A stretch of 64,000 bases of DNA from Gammaproteobacteria bacterium (GCA_947452065.1 CANGBB010000003.1:1-64000); one strand, 5' to 3'; counted from the first letter of the stretch, positions 1 to 9,318 are shown. The notes: generated by a model not told the origin, from the sequence alone. Made by a program: numbers and translations.

Positions 1-351
1 AGTAACTTCGTTTTGCGCCAGCTCGCGATCACTGTCTTCATAGGTGCCATTCGAAGCTTGGACCGCCAGTTCGCGCATGCGAACCAGAATCGACTCCACT
101 TCGGCAGAAGCGCCATCATAGGTATTGACCAACGAGACCGCGTCGTTAGTGTTGCGAACCGCCTGGTTAAGGCTGTGCACATCCGCGCGCAGCTTGGCCG
201 CTACCGCCATGCCGGCCGCATCGTCCGATGCCGAGTTGATCCGCTTGCCAGACGAAAGCCGTTCCATGGTTCCCTGAAGGGACGCCCGGTTCCGGTCCAG
301 AATCCTGCTTGCTGCAATGGAGGCAGCATTCGTATTCACCACAACGCCCAT
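1..351 (-). CDS. Flagellin, N-terminal part (cut by window edge)
   Basis: This is the first 117 codons of a flagellin, the filament subunit exported by the flagellar type III system. The reading frame is open to base 1. The conserved D0/D1 N-terminus is visible: MGVVVNTNAAS at the start, then MERLSSGKRINSASDDAAGMAV, and RMRELAVQASNGTY near residue 90. Two in-frame ATGs lie at 357 and 351. The AGGAG sequence sits directly against the first and 7 nt before the second, so 351 is the better start. It is clearly different from the second flagellin at 16200 (VVVNTN versus LTINTN, and different helices between), so it is a paralogue and not a recent duplicate. A sigma-28-like promoter lies about 100 bp upstream. 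Confidence 0.93.
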   Translation of the reverse strand, partial: MGVVVNTNAASIAASRILDRNRASLQGTMERLSSGKRINSASDDAAGMAVAAKLRADVHSLNQAVRNTNDAVSLVNTYDGASAEVESILVRMRELAVQASNGTYEDSDRELAQNEVT

Positions 352-682
352 AGCCATACTCCTAATCGACTCTCGAGGAGTCGTCAGCGCTTAACCGAGG
401 CTCAATACGTTGTGGTGCGTGCGGAGGCCTCAACCCTCACGTGGGTAAAGGTCGACTTCTGGGTGAGAAACTTTAGGCGTTCTGCCATCGCCTGCTTACG
501 GCTGATCTACCTATATGTTTTTTAACAAGTTATTATCAAGGAACTCGCCGGGCGCACTAACGGCCACCCTGCTCGGCCACCATCTGGCCGCAGCGGCCAA
601 CGCCATGGCGGGGCCCTCTCAGAGAGTTGCACGACTAGATGCGCGGGCACGACTCAGCTGGCGCCAAGCCAGAAAGCACTTT
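352..682. other. Intergenic region upstream of the left flagellin gene
   Basis: About 330 bases lie between the flagellin start and the glycosyltransferase stop. The part nearest the flagellin holds its ribosome-binding site and a sigma-28-like promoter at 449-475. The part near the glycosyltransferase has a short GGCCG/CGGCC hairpin around 588 that could weakly end transcription. Open frames here only mirror the neighbouring genes and have no ribosome-binding site. Confidence 0.5.
449..475 (-). promoter_or_regulatory. Sigma-28 (FliA)-type promoter for flagellin
   Basis: On the minus strand the sequence reads TAAAGTTT, then 11 bases, then GTCGACCT. The classical FliA consensus is TAAAGTTT-N11-GCCGATAA. 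The -35 half is a perfect match and the spacing is exact. The -10 half matches at 4 of 8 positions, so strength is uncertain. It lies about 100 bases before the flagellin start. Confidence 0.5.
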
Positions 683-1498
683 CTACCAACTTTTTACGCG
701 TTCTCGGACGATCTGTGCCTCCGAGTGGACGCCATAGCGCTCCAGACAGGCCAAATAAGCCTCGCCGAGTGCCCGGCCGAATGGGAAAGTTGCTTTATCT
801 GGACGACGGTCGAGCAATTCGAATCCGCGCCCCAACCACTCCAGCGCATCGGGCTTACCGAGATGCTGCAAGCTGACACCATACTTGTAACTGGCGTAGA
901 TATTGAGCGGCTCCCGTTCCAGCCACAGTCGCATGATCGTTAGATTGCGTTCCAGCTTCTCCGCGTTCTTGCCGGAAGCATAACCATGGTGAAGCAATCG
1001 AAACGGAGCAACGGGAATAACCTGCGCAGGCCAATGGGTATAAATGCTATCCGCAACAGATTCGTGCACTGGGTTAGAGAAGCGAATGCGTGGATCATTG
1101 CGAAAAAGTCGCAATGCCTGATGACGCGACACAGTCCCATTTCTTTGCGAATTATCGATCTCGACCACAAAAGCCGGGGCTCTTGCCTCCCGACAACAGG
1201 CGTTGATGCCGCCGGCCGTGCTGTCCTGCGCAACAAGTTCCTCATCACAATCCAAAGCGAGCACCCAAGGCTGTCTCGCCTGCTCCAGGCCCGCATTTCG
1301 AGCAGCAGAAAAGTCGTCAATCCACTGAAACTCGACTACCTCCGCGCCGAATCGGCGCGCCAGATCGGGCGTTTCGTCAGATGAACCCGTGTCGACGAAT
1401 ACGATCTGACTGGCGACCGGGACAATGGATGCCAGAGCTCTTGAAATGATGGTCGCTTCGTCACGACCTATCATCACTACAGACAGAGCCGATGGCAT
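683..1498 (-). CDS. GT2-family glycosyltransferase, probable flagellin modification
   Basis: A 271-residue GT-A-fold glycosyltransferase. The N-terminal half shows the nucleotide-sugar site: SVVMIGRDEA at residues 6-15, VFVDTGSSDET around 33-43, and the metal-binding D-x-D (D83-C84-D85) in LALDCDEEL. The C-terminal third is helical and TPR-like (LNIYASYKYGVSLQHLG). No transmembrane segment is visible. The ATG at 1498 is chosen over the in-frame TTG at 1513 because AAGGAG lies 5 nt before it. The gene sits between fliD and a flagellin gene in the same direction. Inference: it glycosylates flagellin, as seen in other polar-flagellate bacteria where such transferases sit beside filament genes. 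Donor and acceptor are unknown. Confidence 0.82.
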   Translation of the reverse strand: MPSALSVVMIGRDEATIISRALASIVPVASQIVFVDTGSSDETPDLARRFGAEVVEFQWIDDFSAARNAGLEQARQPWVLALDCDEELVAQDSTAGGINACCREARAPAFVVEIDNSQRNGTVSRHQALRLFRNDPRIRFSNPVHESVADSIYTHWPAQVIPVAPFRLLHHGYASGKNAEKLERNLTIMRLWLEREPLNIYASYKYGVSLQHLGKPDALEWLGRGFELLDRRPDKATFPFGRALGEAYLACLERYGVHSEAQIVRERVKSW

Positions 1499-1675
1499 AG
1501 CGTCTCCTTGCAATGACTAGCGCAACGCACTTCGATCCCAGAGCCCCCGCAACACCCACCCGGAGAACACAACGAGTCGATTTCGCGGTGATCGAAACAA
1601 AGTTGCGACCCTTCTCGCCGGCTCGGCCGCTCCCTTTTGCTACGACTGTCATCCAGCGGTAGCAGCTTTCAGGTG

Positions 1676-3085
1676 CTAGCCGTTGTTATTTCCGTTCGAA
1701 AAAGCCCGCGTCAGCTGCGACTGGGTGTCTTTGAAGCTCGCCAGAATGCTGTCCATGGCCGTGAATTGCTTTTCGTACTGGGCAGTGATTCGTTCGATGT
1801 AGGCGTCAAGATCTGATTGCTTCTTCTCGATGCGCTTCAGGTTGTTATCAAAGCTGCTCGACATCGCTGCAACAGTGCCGGTTGACTTCGTGAGCTGGTG
1901 AGCTAGAACTGCAAGGTTGCCGGCAAGGCCACTAGGCTGGTTTGAATACACATAGGGTGTCGCCGCATCATTGGTCAGCGCCGTGATGGCTGACTCGCGG
2001 TTAGCGTCGAATGCGGTCTGGAATTTTGCGCTGTCGAACTGCAGGATTCCGTCACGATCAAACGCCACTCCCAGCGCATTCCAGTGGGTGATGTCGCTGG
2101 GCTTGTCAGTGAACTTGGCCAGGATGGTCGAACGCATCTTGGTCAGAATGCCGCGCGCCGAGGAATTATTCTGCAGGCTTCCGGCGATGTCATCGCCGCT
2201 GACCACTGGGCCGGTGGCTTTGACCAGAAACTCCCGAATCATGTTGTAGGTATCGACCAGGTTTTTGACCTTGTCAGCGACGCTGCTCGTATCCGGGGTC
2301 ACGGCCATACGCACGGTTTCGGCTGGAGCAGCTGAGTTGAGCTGTAAAGTCAGCCCCAGGATTGCATCTGACACGGTATTGGAAGAGCGCTCAAAGGTCA
2401 GGCCGTTGACCTGAAGGATCGCATTCTTAGCCGTGGCGAGCGGTTGTATTGTCATGGCGCCATTAGTCTCTGAGTAGGAGAATGCGTTGGCTTCCCCCGT
2501 GTCACTCTCCATGACAATCTTCAGTGGCTCTGCACCTGTCTTGGTGTCGATCAACGTAGCTTTAATGCCCAAAGATTTGGCGGCAGTATTGATCGCCGCG
2601 ACGATCTGACTGGGTGTCGCCCCAGCCGTCAGGTTCACTTGCACCTCCGAATAGGTACTCGGACTCAAGGGATCGCCGCGGGACAGCGTTATGGTGTCAG
2701 GATCATCAAGCGTGAAGCCGTTAGCCAAGGCAATGACCGATCTTTGCGGCGTGGCCAATTGGTTGACAGCAATCGAATAGGCTCCCGCTTTCGCGACCGC
2801 TCCGGTGGATTTGGTTGCCGTGACCACAGCAGCATTGCTGCTGTTGATATTCAGCTGATTCAACGTACCTACGCTACCCACATCAGTGGCCGCAGACTCC
2901 AGAGTGCTCAGCGCGCTTTTTAATAGCGCGGCATTTGAGATCTGAAGATCAACCTTCTTTTTCTCGGCATCAATGAGCTTCTGGCGCGGCAACTTAGTGG
3001 CATTGACGAGGTTGGTCGTCAATTCCTGGGTATCGATACTGGATGCCCCAAGGGTCTTGAGCAGGCTTGTCGAACTTACCGCCAT
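1676..3085 (-). CDS. fliD: Flagellar filament cap protein FliD
   Basis: FliD (HAP2) forms the cap at the filament tip and helps exported flagellin subunits fold into place. The 469-residue protein starts with the family pattern (LLKTLGASSIDTQELTTNLVNATKLPRQKL) and ends with a long amphipathic coiled coil (LKRIEKKQSDLDAYIERITAQYEKQFTAMDSILAS). Around residues 150-200 it has the flagellin-hook IN type motif (ATPSQIVAAINTAAKSLG). The length is normal for the family. It follows flgL by 18 bases and is probably co-transcribed from the flgB promoter. No fliS or fliT chaperone gene follows it; a glycosyltransferase does. Confidence 0.95.
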   Translation of the reverse strand: MAVSSTSLLKTLGASSIDTQELTTNLVNATKLPRQKLIDAEKKKVDLQISNAALLKSALSTLESAATDVGSVGTLNQLNINSSNAAVVTATKSTGAVAKAGAYSIAVNQLATPQRSVIALANGFTLDDPDTITLSRGDPLSPSTYSEVQVNLTAGATPSQIVAAINTAAKSLGIKATLIDTKTGAEPLKIVMESDTGEANAFSYSETNGAMTIQPLATAKNAILQVNGLTFERSSNTVSDAILGLTLQLNSAAPAETVRMAVTPDTSSVADKVKNLVDTYNMIREFLVKATGPVVSGDDIAGSLQNNSSARGILTKMRSTILAKFTDKPSDITHWNALGVAFDRDGILQFDSAKFQTAFDANRESAITALTNDAATPYVYSNQPSGLAGNLAVLAHQLTKSTGTVAAMSSSFDNNLKRIEKKQSDLDAYIERITAQYEKQFTAMDSILASFKDTQSQLTRAFSNGNNNG

Positions 3086-3103
3086 GTCAGCGCCCCCGGA
3101 TGA

Positions 3104-4012
3104 TTACTGGATGAACTGCAGGAGCGAGAGCTTGCTGAGCCGCCCCAAGAGGGACTGTGACGCCTGCATCAAAAGCTCCTGCTTTTGCAGTTGAGCCATC
3201 GCTGAGGCAATGTCGAGATCCTTGAGATCGGACAGCGCCGACTGTGCGCGGATCGAGGTTTCCTGCGCCTGCGATTCAATGAGATCCAGCCGCTGCTGTG
3301 CGGAACCAGTCTTTGCGACCGACACTCCAAGGTTGTCGGCGATAGCACCAACGTCTTGCAGCGCCTGGCTGCGGCCACTGAGATTGCCATCGCGCAGCGC
3401 CTGTTCGAATTCGGACAGGGCGTCAAACATGCCAACGGTTTCGGTACCGCGCTTGATGCCTTTCCATACCTGGGTGCCTGGCACAGCGGCATCTTCATAG
3501 GAAGCATCGCTGATACGTACACGCAGTGGGCTGGTCGCACCTGAATACACCACCGTCCCATCAGGGTTGATTGTGTAAGGTGGCTCTCCTGAGCGGGCCC
3601 CGCCGAAGACATAGCGCCCGGCCGCGTCACGGGTGTTGGCCAAATCGAGGAGTGAGCGCTTGATACCGGCTACTTCCTCGGCCAACTGGTCGAGCACCGC
3701 CTGAGGCTGAGGGTCGTTTGCCCCTTGGAAGGCAATCTCTTTTAGACGGTCGATGGCGCCAGAAGCCACTTCCATCGCACGTGATTGTGATTCAACACCC
3801 ACCTTCACTTGCGAAACGGCTTTGGTATCAGCTTCCAGAGTCTTGAGCCGGCTCTCAAGCGCCTGCACATGGCCGACGATGCCCGGCGCGTCGGAAGCAT
3901 TGGCATATTTTCGTCCGGTGGAAATCTGGCTCTGAAGCGTGGCCAAGTCAGCCGCATTGGTCGCCAGCTTCTCGGTCAGCCCGTCATACATCATTGAGGT
4001 GGAAACGCGCAT
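3104..4012 (-). CDS. flgL: Hook-filament junction protein FlgL
   Basis: FlgL (HAP3) is the junction ring between FlgK and the filament. The 302-residue protein has the flagellin-like N-terminal helix (MRVSTSMMYDGLTEKLATNAADLATLQSQISTG around residues 1-33) and the C-terminal helix (ALSDLKDLDIASAMAQLQKQELLMQASQ). The middle contains the typical GRYVFGGARSGEPPY stretch. Length is normal. It lies 12 bases after flgK and before fliD in the flgB-fliD operon. Confidence 0.95.
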   Translation of the reverse strand: MRVSTSMMYDGLTEKLATNAADLATLQSQISTGRKYANASDAPGIVGHVQALESRLKTLEADTKAVSQVKVGVESQSRAMEVASGAIDRLKEIAFQGANDPQPQAVLDQLAEEVAGIKRSLLDLANTRDAAGRYVFGGARSGEPPYTINPDGTVVYSGATSPLRVRISDASYEDAAVPGTQVWKGIKRGTETVGMFDALSEFEQALRDGNLSGRSQALQDVGAIADNLGVSVAKTGSAQQRLDLIESQAQETSIRAQSALSDLKDLDIASAMAQLQKQELLMQASQSLLGRLSKLSLLQFIQ

Positions 4013-4024
4013 GGGATGCCCCGT

Positions 4025-7000
4025 TTACAGTCGCTGTAGCAATGAGTCGAAAAGCCGATTCGCAACCTGCACGACCTGAGCATTGGCCTGATAGGCCTGC
4101 TGGAAGCGCAGAAGGTCGGCGAGTTCTTCGTCTAGGTTGACGCCCGCAACACGGTCGCGGCTTTCCTTGGCATGGTCGTACACAACCTGCTGGGCATTCT
4201 TGGCCACTTCAGCCTGCACAGCCTTGGCACCAACGCGGTTCACGAGGTTTTCATATTCCTCCTGAACGGTCTGCCCGGAATCCATGATGTTGCGACTGGA
4301 TTGCATACGCGAGAGCGCCGCCGCAATCCGGTTATCGCCAAGGGGATCATCATTCGGCGCCAGAGTGAAGGTGTCCATATCGGATGGAATGCCACTCAGC
4401 GAAACCGTCCAGTTACCGTAAGAAATCGCGCGAGTGGTGGTATCGAAGATGCCGGAAGAAACCACTGTGCTGGTTGCCGCGTCGGTCAACGTATAGCGGC
4501 CGGCATCAAACGTCAGCGTGTAGCTACGGCTATCCGGTGCCAGAGCGGCCGCTGGGTCACCCTGCTCGTAAGTGCCGCTGAGGTAAACCTTGGCCGGAAG
4601 TCCCTGCGAGCTGACACCAAACACCAACAGATCCTCAGCGACCGGCTCGGACATCGCAAAGCCGCTACGCAAGCCAAGCTTCTGCAATGCGTCCGTACCG
4701 GCCGTAGGCGGAACGTCGATCATCAAAGGCGCATTGTTGAAATAAGTCTTTGCTTCCAGGCCGACGCTGTTCTCACCAATGTCGATGGGCTTGCCGGCAT
4801 TGCCGTCGCTATTGGTCAATTGCAGGTCGCCGCTGGGCGATGCAATCGACGCTGTGACGCCGATCCCCGACCCATTGATCATGTCGCGCAGATATTCCTT
4901 GCCCGTCAATGCAGGAAGGCTCGCTGCGGCACGAGTCGTGTTGACGCTGGCAAGAGCGCTCGCCGAAACAGAAAACTCCATCCCGTTGATGGTGATTTTC
5001 GGCGTATCACCAATGGCGGCCGCGGGGACCGAGATTGACTGATAACTCTTGAAGACCAACTTGCCATCCGCCGTGGCCTCGGCCACTGCGCCCGTAGTCG
5101 CCTTGTTAAGGTTGATCTGGCTAGCAAGCCCCTGGACCGTGACCGGACTCCCAAGATTCAGGGTCACTGCATGACCGTTGATCTGAAGGTTAAGGCTTCC
5201 GCCGGCTGGGAGACTGCCTACATCAACAGCATCCGAAAAAATCATTGCCGGCGTCAGGACGCGTTTGCCGTCGATATCCACCTGCTCGCCAGCTGCCTGA
5301 TATGGCCCGCGTGCAAATATCTGGTCGAGGTAGCCACTGGCTCCTGATTGATTCAGATAGGTATCTGAATAGGTCGCGCCTGCAAAAAAGCCATTGGCGG
5401 CTGTGACCACTGAATCCGCCATCTTTGGACCCGAGATCTGCCGTCCGTCACGGGTGAAAATCGCCAGTTCACCACCAACTGCTGACGTGTTCAGGGCAAC
5501 GCGACGCATGCCCGCTGAGATGACCGCGATGGGCGTGGAGCTCGCCGCAACCTCCGTATCCGAACGTGCCGCGACCGTATTGATGAACGATTGCTCGCCG
5601 GGGAGAGTCGAGCGCAGCAGTAGATCCTGCAGTGCTCGTGGCGTGTAAGCCGCCACGCGACCGCTGGTCAGAGCGATGTCGGCGGATTCGGTTCCGTCAT
5701 TGGCCAGCGCCGCCTTGCTTGTCATACGGCCCGCAGTCGCGACCTCTGCCCCATCGGTGATGAGGGTGCGAAAGCTCTCTGAGGGGTGGCTTTCAGGAGT
5801 AATGAAAAAAGTATCGCCATTCTTTGCCGCCCCCTGAAGCGAGAGCTGAAGTCCCTCGACCTGCAGAGCGGTCCCTTCGTAAATAACTTTGTTCGCGCCG
5901 ACATCCCTGACGGCCCAGGTCTGCTTCACTAGATCCTGCTGCAACTCGTAGCTGGCACCAGTCTTGAGGTTGCGCAGTGACCAAAGGTTCTTGTCGGCTG
6001 CGAAGCTCATCTGATAGCTATTCGATTTAACTGCTGCGTGGTCCGCCACCTCGACTCCAAGGCGGGCAGTGCCAGCATTGGCGGTGGCGCTAACAGAAAA
6101 ATCCGGACCCATGTAGAACAGGTCCTGACCACGACGCCCCAGCGAGTCTAGGCCCTGGCGATGGATATCGTTGACCGCACGACCAAAGCTCAATGCCAGT
6201 TCGTCCAGCTTGTCGGCCGTTGGACCGAGAGCCTGCGACCTGAAACTGGCCAGACCGCCCATAGTCCCGGTCCGAACATTGGACAGCGTGATCGGCGCGC
6301 TGGCTGCGTCGAGTACGAAGTCCACCTTGCCATAGTCATAGGCATTGAAATTGACGGACAGCTTTCGTGCCGAGCCCTTTTCGACCAGGGCGGCGCCTGA
6401 GGCGCTGTCGCCTGCATAAACGGCAACGGCGCCGCTGTTGCTCGGCTGGACAGTGATACCCAGGTGCTCAGACAGCGACTTCAGCGCTGCATCACGTCGA
6501 TCCAGCAGCTGCATGGGCTGTTCGGAATCATTGCCGCGCTTGAGCAACTCAGAGTTCAGTTGTGCGAGTTCATCGAGCAGGGAGTTGACCTCGCCCACGC
6601 CTTGTTCAATCTGGGCTCGGGTCGTTCCATCAAGCGTCTTTACGGCATCGCCGAGGCCGCGGAAACGCGCTGACAGGCCTTCCGCAGCACCCAAGAATCC
6701 TGCCCGGGTGCCAGGTGATGCCGGTGCAGATTCAAGTTCGCGAGCCGAATCGAAGAATGCTTGGAATGCGCCATGCAGCCCGGCTTCAGAGCTGCCGATT
6801 GAGTCCTGCAGACTCTGCAGCTCCGTCAGCAGCGACTGCTCGCTTTTCAGTGCACTGGTGGCGCCCTGTAAGTTTTCTTCAGCAAAGCGGTCATACAACC
6901 GCTGGATCTCGGCAAAACGTACTCCGTTACCAAGGCTGATTCGCGAGAGATTGTCCTGCCCCGCGGTCTCGAGCACCGCACGCTGGCGTACATAGCCTTC

Positions 7001-7093
7001 GGTCTGCAGGTTGGCGATGTTGTTGCTGGTGGTGGCCAGCGCGCGCTGATAAGCGGCCAGGCCAGAGACACCAATACCTACCAGATCGACCAT
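4025..7093 (-). CDS. flgK: Hook-associated protein FlgK, extended form
   Basis: FlgK (HAP1) joins the hook to FlgL. The N-terminus (LVGIGVSGLAAYQRALATTSNNIANLQTEGYVRQR, residues 4-38) and C-terminus (LDEELADLLRFQQAYQANAQVVQVANRLFDSLLQRL) are canonical. At 1022 residues it is nearly twice the E. coli length of about 550. The extra roughly 450 residues lie in the middle, about positions 480-930. They include IN-motif-like pieces such as VQGLASQINLNKATTG and VLFGV-type beta segments. The extension is predicted to sit on the outer surface of the junction. The ATG is 1 base after the flgJ stop codon on the transcript. The reading frame is unbroken, so the length is not an assembly artefact visible here. 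Confidence 0.93.
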   Translation of the reverse strand: MVDLVGIGVSGLAAYQRALATTSNNIANLQTEGYVRQRAVLETAGQDNLSRISLGNGVRFAEIQRLYDRFAEENLQGATSALKSEQSLLTELQSLQDSIGSSEAGLHGAFQAFFDSARELESAPASPGTRAGFLGAAEGLSARFRGLGDAVKTLDGTTRAQIEQGVGEVNSLLDELAQLNSELLKRGNDSEQPMQLLDRRDAALKSLSEHLGITVQPSNSGAVAVYAGDSASGAALVEKGSARKLSVNFNAYDYGKVDFVLDAASAPITLSNVRTGTMGGLASFRSQALGPTADKLDELALSFGRAVNDIHRQGLDSLGRRGQDLFYMGPDFSVSATANAGTARLGVEVADHAAVKSNSYQMSFAADKNLWSLRNLKTGASYELQQDLVKQTWAVRDVGANKVIYEGTALQVEGLQLSLQGAAKNGDTFFITPESHPSESFRTLITDGAEVATAGRMTSKAALANDGTESADIALTSGRVAAYTPRALQDLLLRSTLPGEQSFINTVAARSDTEVAASSTPIAVISAGMRRVALNTSAVGGELAIFTRDGRQISGPKMADSVVTAANGFFAGATYSDTYLNQSGASGYLDQIFARGPYQAAGEQVDIDGKRVLTPAMIFSDAVDVGSLPAGGSLNLQINGHAVTLNLGSPVTVQGLASQINLNKATTGAVAEATADGKLVFKSYQSISVPAAAIGDTPKITINGMEFSVSASALASVNTTRAAASLPALTGKEYLRDMINGSGIGVTASIASPSGDLQLTNSDGNAGKPIDIGENSVGLEAKTYFNNAPLMIDVPPTAGTDALQKLGLRSGFAMSEPVAEDLLVFGVSSQGLPAKVYLSGTYEQGDPAAALAPDSRSYTLTFDAGRYTLTDAATSTVVSSGIFDTTTRAISYGNWTVSLSGIPSDMDTFTLAPNDDPLGDNRIAAALSRMQSSRNIMDSGQTVQEEYENLVNRVGAKAVQAEVAKNAQQVVYDHAKESRDRVAGVNLDEELADLLRFQQAYQANAQVVQVANRLFDSLLQRL

Positions 7094-7094
7094 C

Positions 7095-7445
7095 TCACTG
7101 CTCCAGGATGCCGGTCTGTCGACGCTTCAGAACATCGGCCGTCGCTTCGGTGCGCTTCTCGATTTGCTGCTGAATGACGGGGGCTAGTCCGATGCCTCCT
7201 GCTCGGGACATCCCGAGAGAAAGCTGCTGATCGAACATCTGCTGATAGGTTTCCATGGCGTCTGAGCCGAGCAGTCCGCTATGACTGACGGTCTTGCGCA
7301 TCTCGCGCAGCATCAGGTTCAGGAACAGCGATTCGAATTGCTGCGCAGCGCCCTTGGAAGCTTCGCCGGGATGCGTGTCAGCCTTCGCCTTGAGATCTGA
7401 GAGCGAATTAAAATCAAACCAAGATGATGGCTGCCGGATGTCCAT
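7095..7445 (-). CDS. flgJ: FlgJ, rod-cap domain only
   Basis: FlgJ caps the growing rod and, in most gammaproteobacteria, also cuts peptidoglycan with a C-terminal muramidase domain of about 150 residues. This protein is only 116 residues and carries the N-terminal rod-binding domain (AAQQFESLFLNLMLREMRKTVSHSGLLGSDAMETYQQMFDQQLS, about residues 34-77). It then stops, leaving 1 base before flgK. There is no trace of the glucosaminidase domain downstream. Single-domain FlgJ proteins are known from alphaproteobacteria and others, where a separate lytic enzyme opens the wall. No such enzyme is encoded in this window. Confidence 0.9.
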   Translation of the reverse strand: MDIRQPSSWFDFNSLSDLKAKADTHPGEASKGAAQQFESLFLNLMLREMRKTVSHSGLLGSDAMETYQQMFDQQLSLGMSRAGGIGLAPVIQQQIEKRTEATADVLKRRQTGILEQ

Positions 7446-7450
7446 GACGA

Positions 7451-8602
7451 TCAGATAACGATCAGCTCCGCCTGCAGTGCGTCGGCGCGCTTCAGGGCCT
7501 CGAGAATCGAAATCAGAGCCGTTGGCGAGGCGCCGATCTCATTGACGGCATTGACGATCTGGCGCAGCTCAGCGCCAGGCTGGAACAGAACCATCTTCTT
7601 GTTCTCTTGATTAATAGAGACTCGGGCGTTCTGAACCGGGGCCGTTGTCCCGCCCGGAGAGAATGGACCGGGCTGGCTGACTTCATTCGTGGCATCCACG
7701 GTGACCGTGATGTCACCCTGGCTGACGGCGGCCGCACGGACGCGCACATTGGAGCTAATGACAACAGTTCCGGTGCGCGAGTTGACCACGACGCGAGCGG
7801 GTGGCAAGGAGGCATCCACGTCCAACTCTTCGAGCATGCCAACGAAGGCCACGCGAGCATCTGGTGCAAACGGGGCGCGAACCTTTACCGAGGCTGCATC
7901 GACAGCGGCAGCGGTGCCTTCACCGAACTGCGTGTTGATGGCCTTCATGATCCGGGCGCTGGTGGCAAAGTCGGGGGACGAAAGATTGAGCGTGACGTGA
8001 TCGCCCACATTCAGCGGACCCTCCACCTCGCGCTCGACGATCGCGCCGCCGGGAATCCGCGCCGAAGTGGAAACGCCCACCGCAACGGAACTACCCGCCG
8101 CATCAGCGCTAAAGCCTGAAGCCGCCAGTGGACCCTGTGCTACCGCATAGGTCTGTCCATCAGGGCCGCGCATGCTGGTCATCAGCAGCACGCCACCGCG
8201 CAGGCTCTTGGCCTTGGCGACCGCGGCAACGTTCACATCAATTTTCTGGCCAGGCTTAGAAAATGCCGGCAATTCCGCCGTGACCATCACAGCAGCGACG
8301 TTTTCCACCTTGAAGTCCTTCACCGCGGTCGGAGTGAGGTCGTAGCTCGAAAGCGGACCGTCAACCGAGGCTCCCATGCGGTTCAGAGTTTCTCGCAGTG
8401 TCTGGATGGTGAATGAAATGTCCTTGCCATCGCCGGTACCCTGCAAGCCCACGACGAGGCCATAGCCCAGAAGCTGGTTCGGCCGCGCGGCCGACAGCGC
8501 AGCAATATCCTTGATGCGAGCGGCTTCAGAAACAGAAGATACTGCCGACAGGACTGATACGGCGAAAATCGCTGCGCAGTTGGAAAGTTTTGAAAAAGTC
8601 AT
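7451..8602 (-). CDS. flgI: Flagellar P-ring protein FlgI
   Basis: FlgI builds the periplasmic P-ring around the rod within the peptidoglycan layer. The 383-residue protein has a Sec signal peptide (residues 1-28, ending about SVSEAARIKDIA). The mature family hallmark is NQLLGYGLVVGLQGTGDGKD. The C-terminus (IGASPTALISILEALKRADALQAELIVI) is typical. FlgA, encoded at 17910, is its assembly chaperone. It lies 14 bases after flgH. Confidence 0.96.
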   Translation of the reverse strand: MTFSKLSNCAAIFAVSVLSAVSSVSEAARIKDIAALSAARPNQLLGYGLVVGLQGTGDGKDISFTIQTLRETLNRMGASVDGPLSSYDLTPTAVKDFKVENVAAVMVTAELPAFSKPGQKIDVNVAAVAKAKSLRGGVLLMTSMRGPDGQTYAVAQGPLAASGFSADAAGSSVAVGVSTSARIPGGAIVEREVEGPLNVGDHVTLNLSSPDFATSARIMKAINTQFGEGTAAAVDAASVKVRAPFAPDARVAFVGMLEELDVDASLPPARVVVNSRTGTVVISSNVRVRAAAVSQGDITVTVDATNEVSQPGPFSPGGTTAPVQNARVSINQENKKMVLFQPGAELRQIVNAVNEIGASPTALISILEALKRADALQAELIVI

Positions 8603-8616
8603 TAACAGGATCTCCG

Positions 8617-9309
8617 TCAGAACGGCCAGATTCGCAGCAACGCGCGATTCATCCAGCCAGACCGACTTGCATCAGCCAATTCACCGCGGGATACAACAGT
8701 GATGTCCGCATCAGCCAGGCGGCGTGATCGGACAGTGTTGTCAGGTTGAATATCCGTGGGTCGTACAAGTCCGGTAAGACGAATGACCTGTGTACCACGC
8801 CCCAGCTCCATCCGCTTGTAGCCGCGTACGGCAAGCAATCCGTTCGGAAGCACCTCGGTGACAACAGCGGTCACCTCACCAGTGATACGGCCTTGTTGTT
8901 CTGCACTACCCGTACCTTTGGAGTCGATAGCACTTTTGCCCGGATTGATATCCATTGGCCATGGCAGACCTATTCCAGCTAAGCGCTGATCGATCCCGGC
9001 GAGCGAATTGGGCGTCAATGCAGTAGTCGCAGAGTTTCGACTTGCGTTGCTCGAGGCGGAAGTGGATGCCGACATCTGCTCTTCGAGCAGTACCGTGACC
9101 AGATCGCCTGTCTTGCGGGCATGATCCGTTCCCGTCAGGCCACCCTGCTGCGCCTTGCTGAAGATTGATCCATCGGGTTCAAAGTTGCCCTGAACACTGT
9201 TCGCAGGCAGATAGACGCGCTCCGGCGGCAGGTCGCGAGAGGAAATCTGCGCGCACCCTGCAAGGCTGGCGACGATCAAACTGGTGCTAACGATCAGCGG
9301 CTTATTCAC
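8617..9309 (-). CDS. flgH: Flagellar L-ring lipoprotein FlgH
   Basis: FlgH is the outer-membrane lipoprotein that forms the L-ring. The 230-residue precursor has a lipoprotein signal with lipobox LAGC, acylated Cys at residue 19. Conserved blocks follow: GTDHARKTGDLVTVLLEEQMSAST and the C-terminal VIRLTGLVRPTDIQPDNTVRSRRLADADI. It lies 9 bases downstream of flgG. Confidence 0.96.
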   Translation of the reverse strand: MNKPLIVSTSLIVASLAGCAQISSRDLPPERVYLPANSVQGNFEPDGSIFSKAQQGGLTGTDHARKTGDLVTVLLEEQMSASTSASSNASRNSATTALTPNSLAGIDQRLAGIGLPWPMDINPGKSAIDSKGTGSAEQQGRITGEVTAVVTEVLPNGLLAVRGYKRMELGRGTQVIRLTGLVRPTDIQPDNTVRSRRLADADITVVSRGELADASRSGWMNRALLRIWPF

Positions 9310-9318
9310 AATTCACCG

